A DNA stretch of 64,000 nucleotides, taken from positions 806,001 to 870,000 of the forward strand of contig NC_007575.1 in NCBI RefSeq assembly GCF_000012965.1, written 5' to 3'. The DNA comes from Sulfurimonas denitrificans DSM 1251 (GTDB taxonomy: Bacteria > Campylobacterota > Campylobacteria > Campylobacterales > Sulfurimonadaceae). Below the pieces are notes generated by a model. It made no database searches and was not told the DNA's origin. It saw nothing but the letters and a program-made list of their open reading frames with translations. Position numbers and translations under genes: made by a program. Positions 42,748-52,707 of the stretch are shown in pieces; position 1 is the stretch's first letter, and each line of letters starts with the position of its first letter.

Positions 42748-43695
42748 CTACCTTTTTGATTGGATATCTGCTAAAACATCTGGTGCTAACTGCGCAAGAT
42801 GCTCTCTTGGATATTTTCCACTTATTAAGCCTTTTAGATTTCCCTTTACCGCTATCATAACCGAGTAAACAAAATCCATCAAGAAAAACATGATAAGTAC
42901 ACTAGCTCCAAAGTGAACATAGATTAGATATCTCTTAAGCTGGATAAACTCACTATGAGTATATGCATCAGGATGAAGATACCAAATTGTTATGCCGCTA
43001 AAGAGTAAACTTGCTCCCATTAGAATAAAAACTATAAAGATAACTCTTTTCATTGGCGTGTAACTGCCTTTTAGTATGAGCTTCTTTGTCATAGAGTTGT
43101 TAAAGAGAATCTTTGCATCTTTAAATGCAATAACGCTCATGGCAAACCATAAAGGAAGCCAGACAAGACCCAACATCTCATGTGAGCCTCTTAGAAAAAA
43201 TGCCACTTCTCCACCACCTGAGCGCATACCCCAAGTTATGTTAAAACCTGTAATTATTAAAGAAACTATCACAACAATATTTAGCCAAATTACAGCTCTA
43301 TGAAAGATATTAAAGACTTCAACTTCATCACTGGGATTTGTAACAACTGCGACTTTTCTTCCATATTTTACATACATGAAACAAAATATTGCAATCTCTG
43401 CTACAAAGACCCACCAGATAAACTCTTGTCTCTCATTACTAGCACGAATAATTTCAGGTGCTATAGCGTTATAGCTAGGACCAAAAGCCGCATTTACCAT
43501 CGCTTGATAGTTTGAGGTTGGCTCTACAAGAACTCCTCTAGTATCTCCGCTCAGTATTACATGTAAGGGAAACTTTACAAAGTATTCCCAATCCATAATC
43601 ATCATAAATGCTACAAATATAAAACCTACAACACCTAAGCCTAGAAGAGTTAGTATATATGCTCTGTTTCTAGTAAAAAATGTATTACTTTGCAT
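42748..43695 (-). CDS. Formate dehydrogenase cytochrome b subunit
   Basis: 315 aa integral membrane subunit (gamma/FdnI-type). Transmembrane helices lie near 13-33, 105-125, 145-165, 185-205, 220-240 and 260-285. Candidate heme ligands are the His in FHRAVIWLN, GSHEMLGLVWLP and YVHFGASVLIMFF. It would pass electrons from the Fe-S subunit to the quinone pool. It sits between the Fe-S subunit gene and fdhD, with 6 and 9 bp gaps. Confidence 0.9.
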   Translation of the reverse strand: MQSNTFFTRNRAYILTLLGLGVVGFIFVAFMMIMDWEYFVKFPLHVILSGDTRGVLVEPTSNYQAMVNAAFGPSYNAIAPEIIRASNERQEFIWWVFVAEIAIFCFMYVKYGRKVAVVTNPSDEVEVFNIFHRAVIWLNIVVIVSLIITGFNITWGMRSGGGEVAFFLRGSHEMLGLVWLPLWFAMSVIAFKDAKILFNNSMTKKLILKGSYTPMKRVIFIVFILMGASLLFSGITIWYLHPDAYTHSEFIQLKRYLIYVHFGASVLIMFFLMDFVYSVMIAVKGNLKGLISGKYPREHLAQLAPDVLADIQSKR

Positions 43696-43704
43696 AATAT
43701 ACTC

Positions 43705-44295
43705 CTACCAACCATAAGACTGAGTTGATATGCCTTTTCCATGAGCTACTGCTCTATGTGTTTTAATAGCTGCTACTTCGTTTGCATCACCTACTAAGAG
43801 AGCCTTTGTTGAACACATAGAAGCACACATTGGAACTTTGCCCTCTGAGATTCTATTTTGTCCATATTTTTCAAACTCTTCATGTGAGTTAGTCTCTTCT
43901 GGACCACCAGCACACATAGTACACTTATCCATTTTTCCTTTTGTACCAAATGCTCCATCTTGAGGGAACTGTGGCGCTCCAAAAGGACAAGCAAATAGAC
44001 AGTATCCACAACCGATACACTTATCTTTGTCATGAAGAACTATACCATCGGCTCTTATATAAAAACAGTCAACTGGGCAGACTTGTTGGCATGGTGCATC
44101 AGTACAATGCATACACGCCATAGACATAGACATCTCTTTACCTACAATACCCTCATTGATAGTTACAACTTTTCTTCTATTTATTCCAACAGGAACTTCG
44201 TGTGCTTCTTTACAAGCTACAACACAACCATTGCAGTCGATACAAAGATCCTCATCACAATAAAATTTCATTCTTGCATATTCTGGCTTGCTCAT
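43705..44295 (-). CDS. Formate dehydrogenase Fe-S subunit
   Basis: 196 aa with four 4Fe-4S cluster motifs: CIDCNGCVVACKEAH, CMHCTDAPCQQVCP, CIGCGYCLFACP and a fourth formed by CTMC with CASMC. It carries electrons from the catalytic subunit to the cytochrome b. No signal peptide is seen, as expected for a subunit exported together with the Tat-bearing FdhA. Confidence 0.95.
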   Translation of the reverse strand: MSKPEYARMKFYCDEDLCIDCNGCVVACKEAHEVPVGINRRKVVTINEGIVGKEMSMSMACMHCTDAPCQQVCPVDCFYIRADGIVLHDKDKCIGCGYCLFACPFGAPQFPQDGAFGTKGKMDKCTMCAGGPEETNSHEEFEKYGQNRISEGKVPMCASMCSTKALLVGDANEVAAIKTHRAVAHGKGISTQSYGW

Positions 44296-44304
44296 TTTAA
44301 TCTC

Positions 44305-47118
44305 CTATGCTCTCTCAAGTCTTACCAAAGAGCACTTAGTCTCTGGACAAGATGTTTGTTGATCGTAACCATAACTTGTTACTTGGTTAGAGTTCTCTCC
44401 AAGAGCATATGGAGCAGTTCCCGCTGGGTATCTACTCTCTAAACTCTTACCACTCCAAACTCCTGAGAAGTTTTGAGGTAAAAATACTGAGTTTGTATCT
44501 ACTCTTAGAGAGTATTTACATTTAATTTTTATTTTACCCTCGCCAGTACCATAAACCCACATCATCTCTCCATCTCTGATGCCTAGTTTTGCACCAAGCT
44601 CTGGATGAACTTCACCATACATCTCACCTGAGAGTTCAGCTAAGTATTTAGACGCTCTAGTTTCAGTTCCTGTTCCCATATGCTCAACTACACGTCCAGA
44701 GACTATATTAATAGGATGATCAGCCACCCAGTTTTTAGCATTTTGTTCAGACGCATAACGAACATTTGCTCTGTAGTGATTAGGTTTATCAGCAACAGCT
44801 GGATACTTTTTAATTAAATCTGGTCTAAATGAGTGCAACGGCTCTCTATGTTTTGGAATCGGATCTGTAAACTCCCAAACAATCGTTCTAGCTCTTGCAT
44901 TTCCATAAGGAGCAAGACCTGCTTTAAGAGCGGTTGCAACCAAGATACCGCTATCATCATTTTTCCAGTTTTTACCCTCAACAGTTTTCTTTTGCTCTTC
45001 ACTTAGTGTGATACCACTGAGCGCTTCTATATTTTTAAAAGTAATCTCATCGTATCCACCTTTTACATGTGAGCCAACTGGTGCTATACCATCAGCTGCA
45101 AGTAAAGATACTCCATTTCTCTCGGTACCAAATCTAGTTCTAAATCCTAAACCACCTTGAGCAACTGGCAAGTTTACGTTATAAAGAACTGGACTTCCTG
45201 GATGATCTTTTGACCAACAAGGCCATGGCAGACCATAGTACTCTTTTGAAACTGCGCCGCTTCCCTTTAGTGAAGTAGTATCAAATAGATGCCAATTCTC
45301 AGTATGACGCTTAAGTCGCTCCGCCGTTCTACCTTGCATACCGATAGTCTTTAGCGCTTTTGCTATCTCATCAGTTGCATCTTCAGGCCATGTAAAGTTT
45401 GGACCTTTGTCCATTCCAGCAATATATTGATTATAAAAGCCCATTCTCTTTGCAAAGTCAAACAAGATTTCATGGTCAGCTCTTGCTTCATATAGAGGCT
45501 CTACAACTTTACTTCTCCACTGTGCACTTCTTCCAGTATTTACAACTGTTCCTGAAGTCTCAACTTGAGATGCCGCTGGTAATAAATATAAATTATTCTC
45601 TCTTGTAGTAATTACTGCCGCATCATTTACATAAGGGTCGATAAATACAACAAGGTCTAGCTTATCTAGTGCTTCTTTTACTTTTTGTGTTTGAGTAATA
45701 GTTGAAATACCATTTCCTATACATACAAGTGCTTTAAGAGGAGTTCCAGCATTATTTTTAGCAGTTGTTTCATCTAAAACACCTTCCATCCATAAACTTA
45801 AACTAAAGCCCTTTGACTCCATCATTTCCTTAGATTTAAAACGACCTTTTAACCAATCATAATCTACTTTCCATTGAGATGCAAAGTACTTCCATGAACC
45901 CTCAGCAAGTCCATAATATCCTGGAAGAGTATCAGAGAGACAACCCATATCTGTTGAGCCTTGAACATTGTCATGACCTCTTAAAATATTTGTTCCGCCA
46001 CCTGGTTTACCCATGTTTCCTAAAACTAACTGTAGGATTGAGCCTAGTCTTGTATTTGATGAGCCAACTGTGTGTTGAGTCCATCCTTGATTCCAAATAA
46101 GACATCCTGGCTCTGCTGTTGCAAATGCAGTTGTCGCTTGGATAAGAAGCTCTTTTGAACATCCAGTTACATCTTCAACATGTTCAGGAGTATATTCTTC
46201 ACACTCTTTGAAAATCTCTTCCATTCCATAGACTCTATTGTCAATAAAAGATTTGTCATACCACTTGTTCTCACGAATAAGTCTAATCATTCCGTACATA
46301 AACGCAATATCAGTACCTGTTCTAATACGACAATAGATATCACTCTTTGCGGCAGTTTTAGAGTATCTTGGATCAATTACGATGATTTTTGCACCGTTTT
46401 GTTCTTTTGACTTTAAAATATGTTGCATCGCAATCGGATGATTTGACGCTGGATTAGCTCCAAAAATTATAATAGCTTTTGAGTTTTGCATGTCACCTAG
46501 ATGATTTGTCATAGCTCCATAACCCCATGTATTTGCCACACCGGCAACTGTTGGACTATGTCAAATTCTAGCTTGGTGATCTATGTTGTTTGTTCCAAAC
46601 ATAGCAGCGAACTTTCTAATATAGTAAGCTTGCTCATTACTAACTTTTGCAGAACCTAAAAACTGAACAGCGTCTGCACCGTATTTTTCTCTGATGCTAA
46701 TTAGCTGATTTGAAACTTGACTCATAGCCTTATCCCATTCTAGTCTTGCCCATTTTCCATCTACTTTTACAGTTGGATATCTAAGTCTGTTTGTACCTCT
46801 AACTTTATCAATCATATCAGCACCTTTACAGCAGTGACCTCCATGACTAATTGGGTGATCATGAGCGACTTCTTGACGAACCCATACATTGTTTTGAACT
46901 TCAGCTATAACACCACAACCAACTGAGCAGTGCGTACAAATAGTCTTAATGAGTTTTGAACCAGGATAAGGATTTTTAATCTCATCCTTGGTTGCACCTC
47001 TTAAGACGTTATTGCTTGCAAAGGCAGAAGTTGCTGTTGTAGCTGTTGCAAGAGAAGCCATTTTTAAAAAACTTCTTCTTCCAAAGCTTTTAAGCGTTTG
47101 CATTTTATCTTCCTTCAT
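44305..47118 (-). CDS. fdhA: Formate dehydrogenase catalytic subunit, selenoprotein with in-frame TGA
   Basis: One 937-aa selenoprotein, not a broken gene. The frame crosses a TGA at 46561-46563 (residue 186) in the context DHQARI-U-HSPTVAGVANTWG, the known selenocysteine site of FdhA. The N-terminus has a twin-arginine signal (GRRSFLKM, then an Ala-rich stretch ending ATSAFA) and the 4Fe-4S motif CTHCSVGCGV near residue 61. The molybdopterin-binding regions follow (IFGANPASNHPIAMQHI, LVLGNMGKPGGG) with a C-terminal molydopterin-dinucleotide-binding domain. It oxidises formate in the periplasm. Translation needs SelABCD, all encoded nearby. Confidence 0.95.
46533..46563 (-). other. SECIS-type element of fdhA
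   Basis: Starting 13 nt after the UGA, the message forms TTGCC-GGTGT-GGCAA: a 5-bp stem with a loop beginning GGU, the feature recognised by SelB in bacterial SECIS hairpins. Spacing from the UGA agrees with fdhF-type elements. Confidence 0.75.
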
Positions 47119-47253
47119 TTTTATTTTTTTATACTAAAACGAACTCATCCGTTTTAGTAGGAGGGACTCGCCGTCCCTTCCAACCCCCTAAAGCTACAAA
47201 ACAAAGTTTCTTTAGAAAAAACTTATTTTTCGAGAATTATTGGGTTGTAGCAC
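47119..47253 (-). other. Structured leader between the Tat protein gene and fdhA
   Basis: Two stable hairpins are seen on the fdhA strand: AGGGAC-loop-GTCCCT (47162-47178) and TACTAAAACG-loop-CGTTTTAGTA (47132-47159). Neither is followed by a T-run in the fdhA direction, so they look like processing or stability elements rather than terminators. Confidence 0.45.
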
Positions 47254-47478
47254 CTATTTTGCTGCTTTGTAAAACTCTTCCCAAGCTTGAGTTTTTGTGT
47301 ACAAAATCTCTTTTTTCTTTGAAGTTCCAACTACAACACCACTGCCCATGTTATCACTATGACCTCTGTGCTTATCCTCCGTTGTAGCAGCAACTGCAAC
47401 AACCGACGTGGCAAGAACTGAAGCGGCAATTCCAGCACGTTTAAGAAAATCTCTTCTTTTTAATATCTCATCAGACAT
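47254..47478 (-). CDS. Formate dehydrogenase region Tat-signal protein
   Basis: From the ATG at 47478 (AGGAG upstream) the protein is 74 aa; an upstream ATG at 47529 would add 17 residues that do not look native. The N-terminus is a twin-arginine signal (KRRDFLKRAGIAASVLATS). The ending ILYTKTQAWEEFYKAAK is typical of the small Tat proteins that occur only next to formate dehydrogenase genes (formate_TAT family). Its exact role is unknown. Confidence 0.85.
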   Translation of the reverse strand: MSDEILKRRDFLKRAGIAASVLATSVVAVAATTEDKHRGHSDNMGSGVVVGTSKKKEILYTKTQAWEEFYKAAK

Positions 47479-47553
47479 ACTAACTCCTCTCATAATTGTG
47501 GTTAAAAGCCACCCTAAAAGTTCAGCCAAACTCTTAAGGTGGCTTTTAACTCT

Positions 47554-48168
47554 CTATGCGGCTTTGATTTTTGCTATATCTAAGTAAACTCTCTCAAAGT
47601 TACAAAAGTTACCTAGTATTGCTCCTACATGTGAATATAGTTTTGTACCACTAGAAATCATCCTGTGAACAATCTCATCGCAAAACGGATTTATAACTGC
47701 TTCAAAAAGCTCTTTTTGCAAGTCTTCATCAAGTTCACCTTGAAGCTCTTGTTCTATTAGGTAAGAGGTAAAGGTAAAGATAAAACCAAAGTGATCTTCA
47801 GGTGCGCTAAATACAGCTTCATCTTTTCTGATTTTTGTCTTAGCTAAGAGATTTCTCACCCTTAGCAGCATCGCACCGCCTTCTCTTTGCTCATAATAAT
47901 ATGACGCACTAAGAGAGATAAACTTACCAAAAGGAACTAAAAAAAGTTCTTGATACTCATTGTAAAGCTCTTCATTCGAACTACTCTCTATATTTTGTAG
48001 TATGGTCTTTGCCGCTTCACTTACATCATCATCAAAAGAGTTGATAGAGAGTAATTCAAGAGACTCTTTGATTTTTGACATTTCGCTCTTTACATGTGAC
48101 TCAACAAAGAGCAAAGAGAGTAAGTTGTATATAAATAGTCTTGCTCTATCTATTTCTTTATTACGCAT
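47554..48168 (-). CDS. TorD/DmsD-family chaperone for formate dehydrogenase
   Basis: 204 aa, all helical. Family-like segments are RLFIYNLLSLLFVE near the N-terminus, EYQELFLVPFGKFISLSASYYYEQ (the Y.x.LF..P......Y.S.Y pattern of TorD-like proteins) and EDHFGFIFTFTSYLI. Such chaperones hold a molybdoenzyme and its Tat signal until the cofactor is in. It overlaps the large ferredoxin gene by 8 bp. Confidence 0.82.
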   Translation of the reverse strand: MRNKEIDRARLFIYNLLSLLFVESHVKSEMSKIKESLELLSINSFDDDVSEAAKTILQNIESSSNEELYNEYQELFLVPFGKFISLSASYYYEQREGGAMLLRVRNLLAKTKIRKDEAVFSAPEDHFGFIFTFTSYLIEQELQGELDEDLQKELFEAVINPFCDEIVHRMISSGTKLYSHVGAILGNFCNFERVYLDIAKIKAA

Positions 48169-49834
48169 TTAGCAATCCTCCTTTTATCATTACTTTTGGT
48201 TTACAATTCTCACAGCAGTAGAGTGTTCTTTGCTTAATTGGGCTAAATGAGGCAAATATTGGTCCCATCATGGCAGCTATTTTCTCAACTGATTTTGTAG
48301 TTGCAAACTCAACTCCGCACTCAACACAGGCAAAGAGAGTGTCTTTTGCAAGAGTAACCTCTTTAAACCATGAAGGTTTTAGTTCTATGATGTCACGTTT
48401 CAGCGTTAAACAATCTTTCTCAGGACAAGACGGCTCACAATATCCACATGAAGTACATAGTGATGCGTTTAGTCTTAACTCATAAGTTTTAGGATCAGCC
48501 ACAAGAGCATCAACATTACAAGCTCCAACACAAGCTAAACAAAGCGTACATTTGTCTTGGTCAACTTTGACTTTTGCGTAGTGAACATGCTCTCCTGTTG
48601 TAACTACTCCCAAATCCTCTTCACCTATCATGTGAGAGAGGCGAAGTGAAAAAACCTCTCTTTTTCTTGAGCCTATCTCGTTGTAAGAGTATTTTGACTC
48701 AGGAATTAGCTCCACTTTATCTATTGCCTTTTGAAGCTCTTCTTTGTTTGCTGCTACTAAAATTGCATCTTTATTATATTTTTTTTGATAGATTTGATTT
48801 AAAATAGAGATAGAATCTTTTACTCCCTTTGATAAAAAATCAGAATAAAAAATCACTTGAGAGCCTGATTCTTGAAGAAGTGTCAAAAAAGTTGACTCAT
48901 GTAAGAACTTCTCGCCCTCTATCTTTAGAGGTAAAATATTCTCTCTTAAAGATACTTCCAAACCTTTTAAAGAGATTATTCTTGGGATAACTAAAACAAT
49001 ATTAGAGCGAAAAAGTTTAGCCATCGTGAAGATGCTCTCTCTTGAAGTTGGTGCATAATCAAGTGCACCAGAAGGACAAACAGAGATACAGCCACCACAA
49101 CCATGACAATCTATTTGTGAAAATGTAAGATGTTTTGTAGTGTTATCTTTTACGATAGCAACACTTGGGCAAACCTCTTCACATTTAGAGCAAATTTCTA
49201 CTCTTCTTTCATGATATTGACAGATATTTTGATCATAAAGAGTAAATTTTTTGTAGTCATAGTTTGTAAGATTTTTTCTTAATGTTGCAAGAGTAGAATC
49301 TATAGAACTCTCTAGCGGATCAAACACGCCACTTCTCTCTTTTTGACTTTTATCACGCTTAAACCAAACTATTTGAGAGATATTGAGCGTTGCATCTTTA
49401 AAAGTATCGTTTACAACAGCCTTTAATGCTCCGATGTGCCCAGAAATTGACTTAATAGCGTCTGGTAAAACATGAAAAAGGTTAAACTCATCAGGAACCA
49501 TAGCTTTTAAAAAACTCTCTTTTTGCTTCGCTGAAGCGATAAGCAAAACCTCTCTAGATACATCTTGAGAAAAGCTTATATCTTGAGCCATATCAAAGCG
49601 AATAGCATTTATCTCGTAGAGTTTTTCAACATTTTTAATCTTCTTTGCTATTGGGTCTTTTGAGTTTGATATATAGAAGTCAATCTCATCAGCGATGACT
49701 TCTCCATGAACTTCATCAGAGTTTGAGACTATAAAATTTGTTTTTTCATCTTTATTGTGAGTTGAAGCCACATATATATGTTCAGGAAGTGGGAAATCAA
49801 GCCCTTTATCGCTGTAGTAGATAAATTCTTGCAT
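48161..49834 (-). CDS. Large polyferredoxin of the fdh operon
   Basis: 557 aa, the first gene of the operon. It contains two pairs of 4Fe-4S motifs: CSKCEEVCP with CHGCGGCISVCP (about 215-255), and CTLCLACVGACN with CTSCGYCEPSCP (about 420-475). A C-terminal CVECG...CCENC zinc-ribbon or cluster site follows (about 500-550). The residues between 260 and 410 resemble no family I know. Similar proteins head formate dehydrogenase clusters in this phylum, where they may supply electrons or assist maturation. AAGGGG lies just before the ATG, and a 20-bp palindrome lies 15 nt upstream. Confidence 0.8.
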   Translation of the reverse strand: MQEFIYYSDKGLDFPLPEHIYVASTHNKDEKTNFIVSNSDEVHGEVIADEIDFYISNSKDPIAKKIKNVEKLYEINAIRFDMAQDISFSQDVSREVLLIASAKQKESFLKAMVPDEFNLFHVLPDAIKSISGHIGALKAVVNDTFKDATLNISQIVWFKRDKSQKERSGVFDPLESSIDSTLATLRKNLTNYDYKKFTLYDQNICQYHERRVEICSKCEEVCPSVAIVKDNTTKHLTFSQIDCHGCGGCISVCPSGALDYAPTSRESIFTMAKLFRSNIVLVIPRIISLKGLEVSLRENILPLKIEGEKFLHESTFLTLLQESGSQVIFYSDFLSKGVKDSISILNQIYQKKYNKDAILVAANKEELQKAIDKVELIPESKYSYNEIGSRKREVFSLRLSHMIGEEDLGVVTTGEHVHYAKVKVDQDKCTLCLACVGACNVDALVADPKTYELRLNASLCTSCGYCEPSCPEKDCLTLKRDIIELKPSWFKEVTLAKDTLFACVECGVEFATTKSVEKIAAMMGPIFASFSPIKQRTLYCCENCKPKVMIKGGLLNA

Positions 49835-49848
49835 CTATTGCCCCTTTT

Positions 49849-49868
49849 TGGTAAAAAAAATATTACCA
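49849..49868. promoter_or_regulatory. 20-bp palindrome, operator candidate of the fdh operon
   Basis: TGGTAAAAAAAATATTACCA lies in the 151-bp divergent region between the fdh operon and the sensory operon. It is 18/20 identical to the palindrome at 55031-55050 in the other divergent region of the island. Confidence 0.6.
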
Positions 49869-49985
49869 AAGTTTAGCCTCATAAAACTTTCATAATACTT
49901 AAAAAGTAAAATATATTTTACTTATATCAGAGATAAGAAAAACAATCCATCTTAGGATATAATAATCATAAAAAAAGGCTTATGG

Positions 49986-51128
49986 GTGATAAGGTACATA
50001 GTAGCATTAAGCGGTATTTTGATTTTTTTCTATTTTATTCCAAGAGATGATAAGTTTGATCAAGAGAGTTTAAAGCTCGGCATATCTGTGCCTAGTAGTG
50101 GAATCATGAAGGCATGGGGTAGTGCGGTTTATAGTGGAGCTGATTCATATTTCTTACATGTAAATGAAAATAATTTACTAAGTGGTAAAAAAATCTTTCT
50201 TGTAGTTTGTGATGATAAATACGAACCAGAACTCACCATTGAAAATATAAAAAAGCTTATAGATGAAAAGATATTTGTCTTTTTTGGTTTTGTTGGAACT
50301 CCTACAGTCAAAAAAATATTACCTATACTTCAAGAAGAGAAAATCCCTCTTATTGCTCCTTTTAGCGGTGCAGAGTTTTTAAGAGATGAAAAATATGAGC
50401 ACTTTATAAACTTTAGAAGTTCATATAAAGAAGAGATAGATGCTATTGTTAAATACCTTTATGAGAAAAAAGGAGTAAAGAGATTTGCTGTTTTTTATCA
50501 AAATGATGATTATGGAGAGGAAGGTTTTGTATCTTTGCTTGAATCTTTAGATAAAAGAGACTTAGAACTCTCAGGAGAGGGAACTTACAAAAGAAATACG
50601 CTCTCTATAAAACATGCACTCTATGAGATAAAAAGTGCCAAACCTGAGGCAGTTTTAATGGTTGGAGCACATAAAGCAAATGCTATTTTTATAAAAACAG
50701 CCAAGTTGGATGAGACATTTAAAGATACTTACTTTTGCAATATCTCTTTTGGAGACGCTGATGAGATGATAAAAGAGTTAGACAAAAATACAACAAATTT
50801 ACTCTTTAGCGAAGTTGCACCAAACTACAAAAACAGTGAATTGAGCGTTGTCTTAGAGTATAAAGAGTTGATGAAAAAATACTATCCAAACCAAGCCCTT
50901 GGATTTATATCTTTTGAGTCATTTCTTGCTGCAAAAACAGTTGTTGCGGCTTTACAAAATATAGATGGAAGTATCACAAGAGATAAGTTTTTAAGTGAGA
51001 TAAAAAACTTACAAAGTGATTCTTTAGGTGGTTTAGAGATTGATTTTAAAAACAGACAATTGCACAACAAAATCTATCTTTATAGATATGAAAATTCAAA
51101 CTTTATAGAAGTAAAAAATGAAGATTAG
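49986..51128 (+). CDS. Periplasmic ligand-binding protein (branched-chain amino acid type) of a sensory operon
   Basis: 380 aa beginning at a GTG. An N-terminal hydrophobic segment (about 3-16) is a signal peptide or anchor. The rest is a type I periplasmic binding protein fold (LivJ-like): LKLGISVPSSGIMKAWG, then ENIKKLIDEKIFVFFGFVGTPTVKKILPIL and EKIPLIAPFSGAEFLR. No ABC transporter follows. Instead it overlaps a histidine kinase by 11 bp, so it probably senses a ligand for that kinase. It is divergent from the fdh operon, which suggests a ligand linked to formate metabolism. Confidence 0.8.
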   Translation: MIRYIVALSGILIFFYFIPRDDKFDQESLKLGISVPSSGIMKAWGSAVYSGADSYFLHVNENNLLSGKKIFLVVCDDKYEPELTIENIKKLIDEKIFVFFGFVGTPTVKKILPILQEEKIPLIAPFSGAEFLRDEKYEHFINFRSSYKEEIDAIVKYLYEKKGVKRFAVFYQNDDYGEEGFVSLLESLDKRDLELSGEGTYKRNTLSIKHALYEIKSAKPEAVLMVGAHKANAIFIKTAKLDETFKDTYFCNISFGDADEMIKELDKNTTNLLFSEVAPNYKNSELSVVLEYKELMKKYYPNQALGFISFESFLAAKTVVAALQNIDGSITRDKFLSEIKNLQSDSLGGLEIDFKNRQLHNKIYLYRYENSNFIEVKNED

Positions 51129-52707
51129 AAAAATACTCCTAGCAATAGAGAAAATATCTTTTTCATACAAAACCTCCATTTTGATGTTTATAATCATAGG
51201 TGGTATGATAAGCATCATAGTTCTCTCACAAATTTCTATCTACACTATAAAAAATGATTTTGATGTTTTGTTTGAAAAAAGAACAAAACCCATCTTAAAA
51301 CTTGAAGCCATAAAAGATGCTTATCTCATAAATATACAAGAGTCTATTTTAGACGTTCATAATCAAAATATAGATTTAGAAGACTCGTATGATGTTATCA
51401 TCTTAGGTGAGCAAATCATTAAAGATAATTGGGCGAAGTACTTAAAGATAAATTTTTCAGATGAGTATGAAGTCTCTTTTATAACAAAAACTATTAAAAA
51501 ACTTTTCACAATTGGCAATCAAAATCAAAATAAAATTTTACAAAGAAGCATTATTTCAAATATAAGTGAAAAAATAAAAAGGATGGATATTTTAGTCAGC
51601 GAGATTTTAGTTGAGTTAAAAAATCCACAAAGCCAAAATATAAAAACTCTAATACAAAAAGTAAATTTTGAAGTAAATGCTATATCCATCTACCTTACAA
51701 ATCTAACTAACTATGACTTAAATATGGCAATCAGTGAGAAGAGAGATACGCAAAATATCTTTAATACGCTCTCTATGATTTTAAATATCTCTATAATTTT
51801 TGTATTTGTCTTCTCTATAGTTTTGTCAGTTATGATTATTATACATTTTAGAAAGCTTCATTTTAGACTTAAAGATGCGGTAAATGAAAAAACAAAAGAG
51901 CTCTTAAAGCTAAACCAATCGCTTGAGAGGCGCATAGCTAACGAAGTGGCAAACTCAAGAAAAAAAGATCTTATAATGTTTCAACAAGCTAGACTTGCAA
52001 GTTTGGGTGAGATGATAGCAAATATTGCTCATCAGTGGAGACAACCACTAGCATCACTTATGATGATAATACAAGGTTTTGAAACTAAGATGGAGTTAGG
52101 AAAATTAACACCTGAAATTTTAAAACAAAAGGTTGATGATGCCACTCTTTTGGGAGAAAATATGTCAAAAACTATAGAAGATTTTCAAAACTTTTTTAAA
52201 CCCAGTAGAGATAAAGAGATGTTTTCCCTAAAGAGGTGTATAGAGCACTCATTTGAGCTCTCTAAGTATCTTTTAGAAAAAGAGAAAATAGAATTTTTTC
52301 TAAATATAAAAGATGATGAACAGATATATGGCTTTTATAATGAACTCTCACATGTATTTTTAAATATCATCTCAAATTCTAAAGATGCGTTAAGTGATAA
52401 AGAGTATAAAAGACTAATAGAAGTAGTGGTTAAAAAGTCAAAAAACAAGATACGAGTGAACATAGTAGATAATGGCGGAGGCATAGATGAAGATATTTTA
52501 CCACACATCTTTGAGCCTTACTATACTACAAAATATAAAAGCAGTGGAACAGGTATCGGACTTTACATGTCACAGCAAATTGTTGAAAAACAAATGAATG
52601 GAAAAATTGAGTGTAAGAATATTTACTATAAAATACAAGATGAAAACTTTCAAAAATGTACAATCTTTAGTATAACAATACCGCTTAAGGATGAAAATGA
52701 TAACTAG
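51118..52707 (+). CDS. Sensor histidine kinase of the fdh-linked system
   Basis: 529 aa. Transmembrane helices at about 19-40 and 217-245 flank a periplasmic helical domain (about 45-210). Then come a coiled linker, the dimerisation/phosphoacceptor box NIAHQWRQPLASLMM (His at about residue 303) and the ATPase domain with N box NIISNSKDAL, G1 DNGGGIDEDIL, F box PHIFEPYYTT and G2 GTGIGLYMSQ. All catalytic boxes are intact. It overlaps the binding protein gene upstream and the response regulator gene downstream (17 bp). Confidence 0.92.
   Translation: MKIRKILLAIEKISFSYKTSILMFIIIGGMISIIVLSQISIYTIKNDFDVLFEKRTKPILKLEAIKDAYLINIQESILDVHNQNIDLEDSYDVIILGEQIIKDNWAKYLKINFSDEYEVSFITKTIKKLFTIGNQNQNKILQRSIISNISEKIKRMDILVSEILVELKNPQSQNIKTLIQKVNFEVNAISIYLTNLTNYDLNMAISEKRDTQNIFNTLSMILNISIIFVFVFSIVLSVMIIIHFRKLHFRLKDAVNEKTKELLKLNQSLERRIANEVANSRKKDLIMFQQARLASLGEMIANIAHQWRQPLASLMMIIQGFETKMELGKLTPEILKQKVDDATLLGENMSKTIEDFQNFFKPSRDKEMFSLKRCIEHSFELSKYLLEKEKIEFFLNIKDDEQIYGFYNELSHVFLNIISNSKDALSDKEYKRLIEVVVKKSKNKIRVNIVDNGGGIDEDILPHIFEPYYTTKYKSSGTGIGLYMSQQIVEKQMNGKIECKNIYYKIQDENFQKCTIFSITIPLKDENDN

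Noticed and set aside
46561-46563. Stop codon splitting fdhA into two frames (possible nonsense pseudogene)
   Set aside because: The TGA is at the known selenocysteine position, has a SECIS-like hairpin after it, and the Sec machinery is encoded nearby.
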